Positions 6,695 to 7,203 of a DNA stretch of 7,203 bases are shown here, one piece after another. The notes under the pieces are model-generated. The model searched no databases. It was given only the letters and a program-made list of their open reading frames with translations, and was not told the DNA's origin. This stretch comes from Chloroflexota bacterium. Lineage in GTDB: Bacteria; Chloroflexota; UBA6077; CF-72. A program made the translations under genes and the position numbers. Every line of letters starts with the position of its first letter. The first letter of the stretch is position 1. The DNA is taken from the NCBI GenBank assembly GCA_019247135.1, contig JAFAPL010000828.1, forward strand, positions 1 through 7,203, written 5' to 3'.

Positions 6695-7203
6695 CTATCT
6701 CTGCTGGCTGAGAAACTGCACGAGGTCATTGGTCTGATCGGGCGTCAGGATCGTGCCGAAGGCCGGCATGTTGCGACCGCCGTTCAGGATGCGCCACGTC
6801 AACTCATCCGTGCTCAAACGAGTGCCGACGCGTGTCAGATCGGGCCCGCGCTGGCCGCCCACCCCCGCGATCGCGTGGCAATTGATACAACCGCGTTGTT
6901 GGTATAGCTGCGCTCCCTGCGCTGCGGGACCGGTCAAACCTTGTGTGGTCTGCGGCGCGAGCTGCGAGACCGTCAGGTCCGGAGACCACGGCGCCGCCGA
7001 CCCGAGACTCACCAGCGCCGCCACGCTGACCCCAAACACCGCCACGAAACCCACCGCCCATGGGCGACGCCGCGGCGATCGCTCACCGGTGGGCGCCAGG
7101 AAGGGCAGCAAGACGAACATGAGCCCGAGCAACAGCGGGAAGCCGATGATGAACCAGTCCTCGACGTTGCTCGGAATGAGCGCCAGCAGCGCGAAGTACC
7201 ACA
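6695..7203 (-). CDS. cytochrome b/c fusion subunit of a menaquinol:cytochrome c reductase (5' end outside window)
   Basis: The last 168 residues of a membrane cytochrome bc complex subunit, read leftward; the frame is open to the right edge. The visible N-terminal part, beginning WYFALLALIPSN and continuing through DWFIIGFPLL and LMFVLLPFLAP, matches the C-terminal helices of cytochrome b/subunit IV, whose family signature includes a (P)EWYF motif. A basic turn (RSPRRRP) and another helix (WAVGFVAVFGVSVAALVSL) follow. A single cytochrome c domain comes next with CINCH (bases 6889-6875, covalent heme) and NMPAF providing the likely axial methionine (codon 6769-6767). The arrangement resembles the QcrC-type fusions of Bacillus. 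The c domain would face outside the membrane and take electrons from the complex. The stop is three bases from the stop of the convergent dehydrogenase. Confidence 0.87.
   Translation of the reverse strand, partial: WYFALLALIPSNVEDWFIIGFPLLLGLMFVLLPFLAPTGERSPRRRPWAVGFVAVFGVSVAALVSLGSAAPWSPDLTVSQLAPQTTQGLTGPAAQGAQLYQQRGCINCHAIAGVGGQRGPDLTRVGTRLSTDELTWRILNGGRNMPAFGTILTPDQTNDLVQFLSQQR

Overview
This is a G+C-rich bacterial window (roughly two thirds G+C by eye) that is tightly packed with genes. It holds eight protein-coding genes, two of them cut by the window edges. I saw no RNA gene, mobile element or CRISPR array. The gene set is a ClpC-type unfoldase with a UVR-like middle region, a cytochrome b/c fusion of the menaquinol:cytochrome c reductase type, and a membrane-anchored sulfite-oxidase-fold molybdoenzyme. 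This suits a respiring, deep-branching or Gram-positive-related lineage such as Chloroflexota or its relatives. That placement is an inference from gene content only.

Left part (2-2534): the C-terminal half of an FGGY sugar kinase runs rightward and collides tail to tail, with 37 bp of overlap, with a leftward three-gene cluster. Read in transcription order, the cluster is a membrane-anchored molybdopterin oxidoreductase (2534 to 1539), a small YdjM/DUF457-like membrane protein (1526 to 1083) and a cupin (1065 to 691). Gaps of 12 and 17 nt suggest one operon. The molybdoenzyme is the most unusual gene here: a four-helix, histidine-bearing membrane module sits on the same chain as the molybdenum domain, resembling a one-piece version of the two-protein MsrP/MsrQ (YedY/YedZ) system.

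Middle part (2535-5206): a 168-bp divergent intergenic region holds a CCACGTGG palindrome, a 7-bp direct repeat spaced by one helical turn, and a hyphenated inverted repeat overlapping a TATAGT -10-like box. It ends in a good ribosome binding site for a GTG-started clpC. The encoded 821-residue AAA+ unfoldase has both ATPase modules and an LGF loop, which predicts docking to ClpP. A strong intrinsic terminator with a cTTCGg tetraloop follows it.

Right part (5224-7203): a GNAT acetyltransferase begins only 17 nt after the terminator hairpin, followed 10 nt later by a 3-hydroxyisobutyrate-dehydrogenase-family enzyme. Three bases after that enzyme's stop lies the stop of a leftward cytochrome b/c fusion gene that runs off the right edge.

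No wholly new system is evident. The best leads are the fused membrane-molybdoenzyme operon and the clpC control region.
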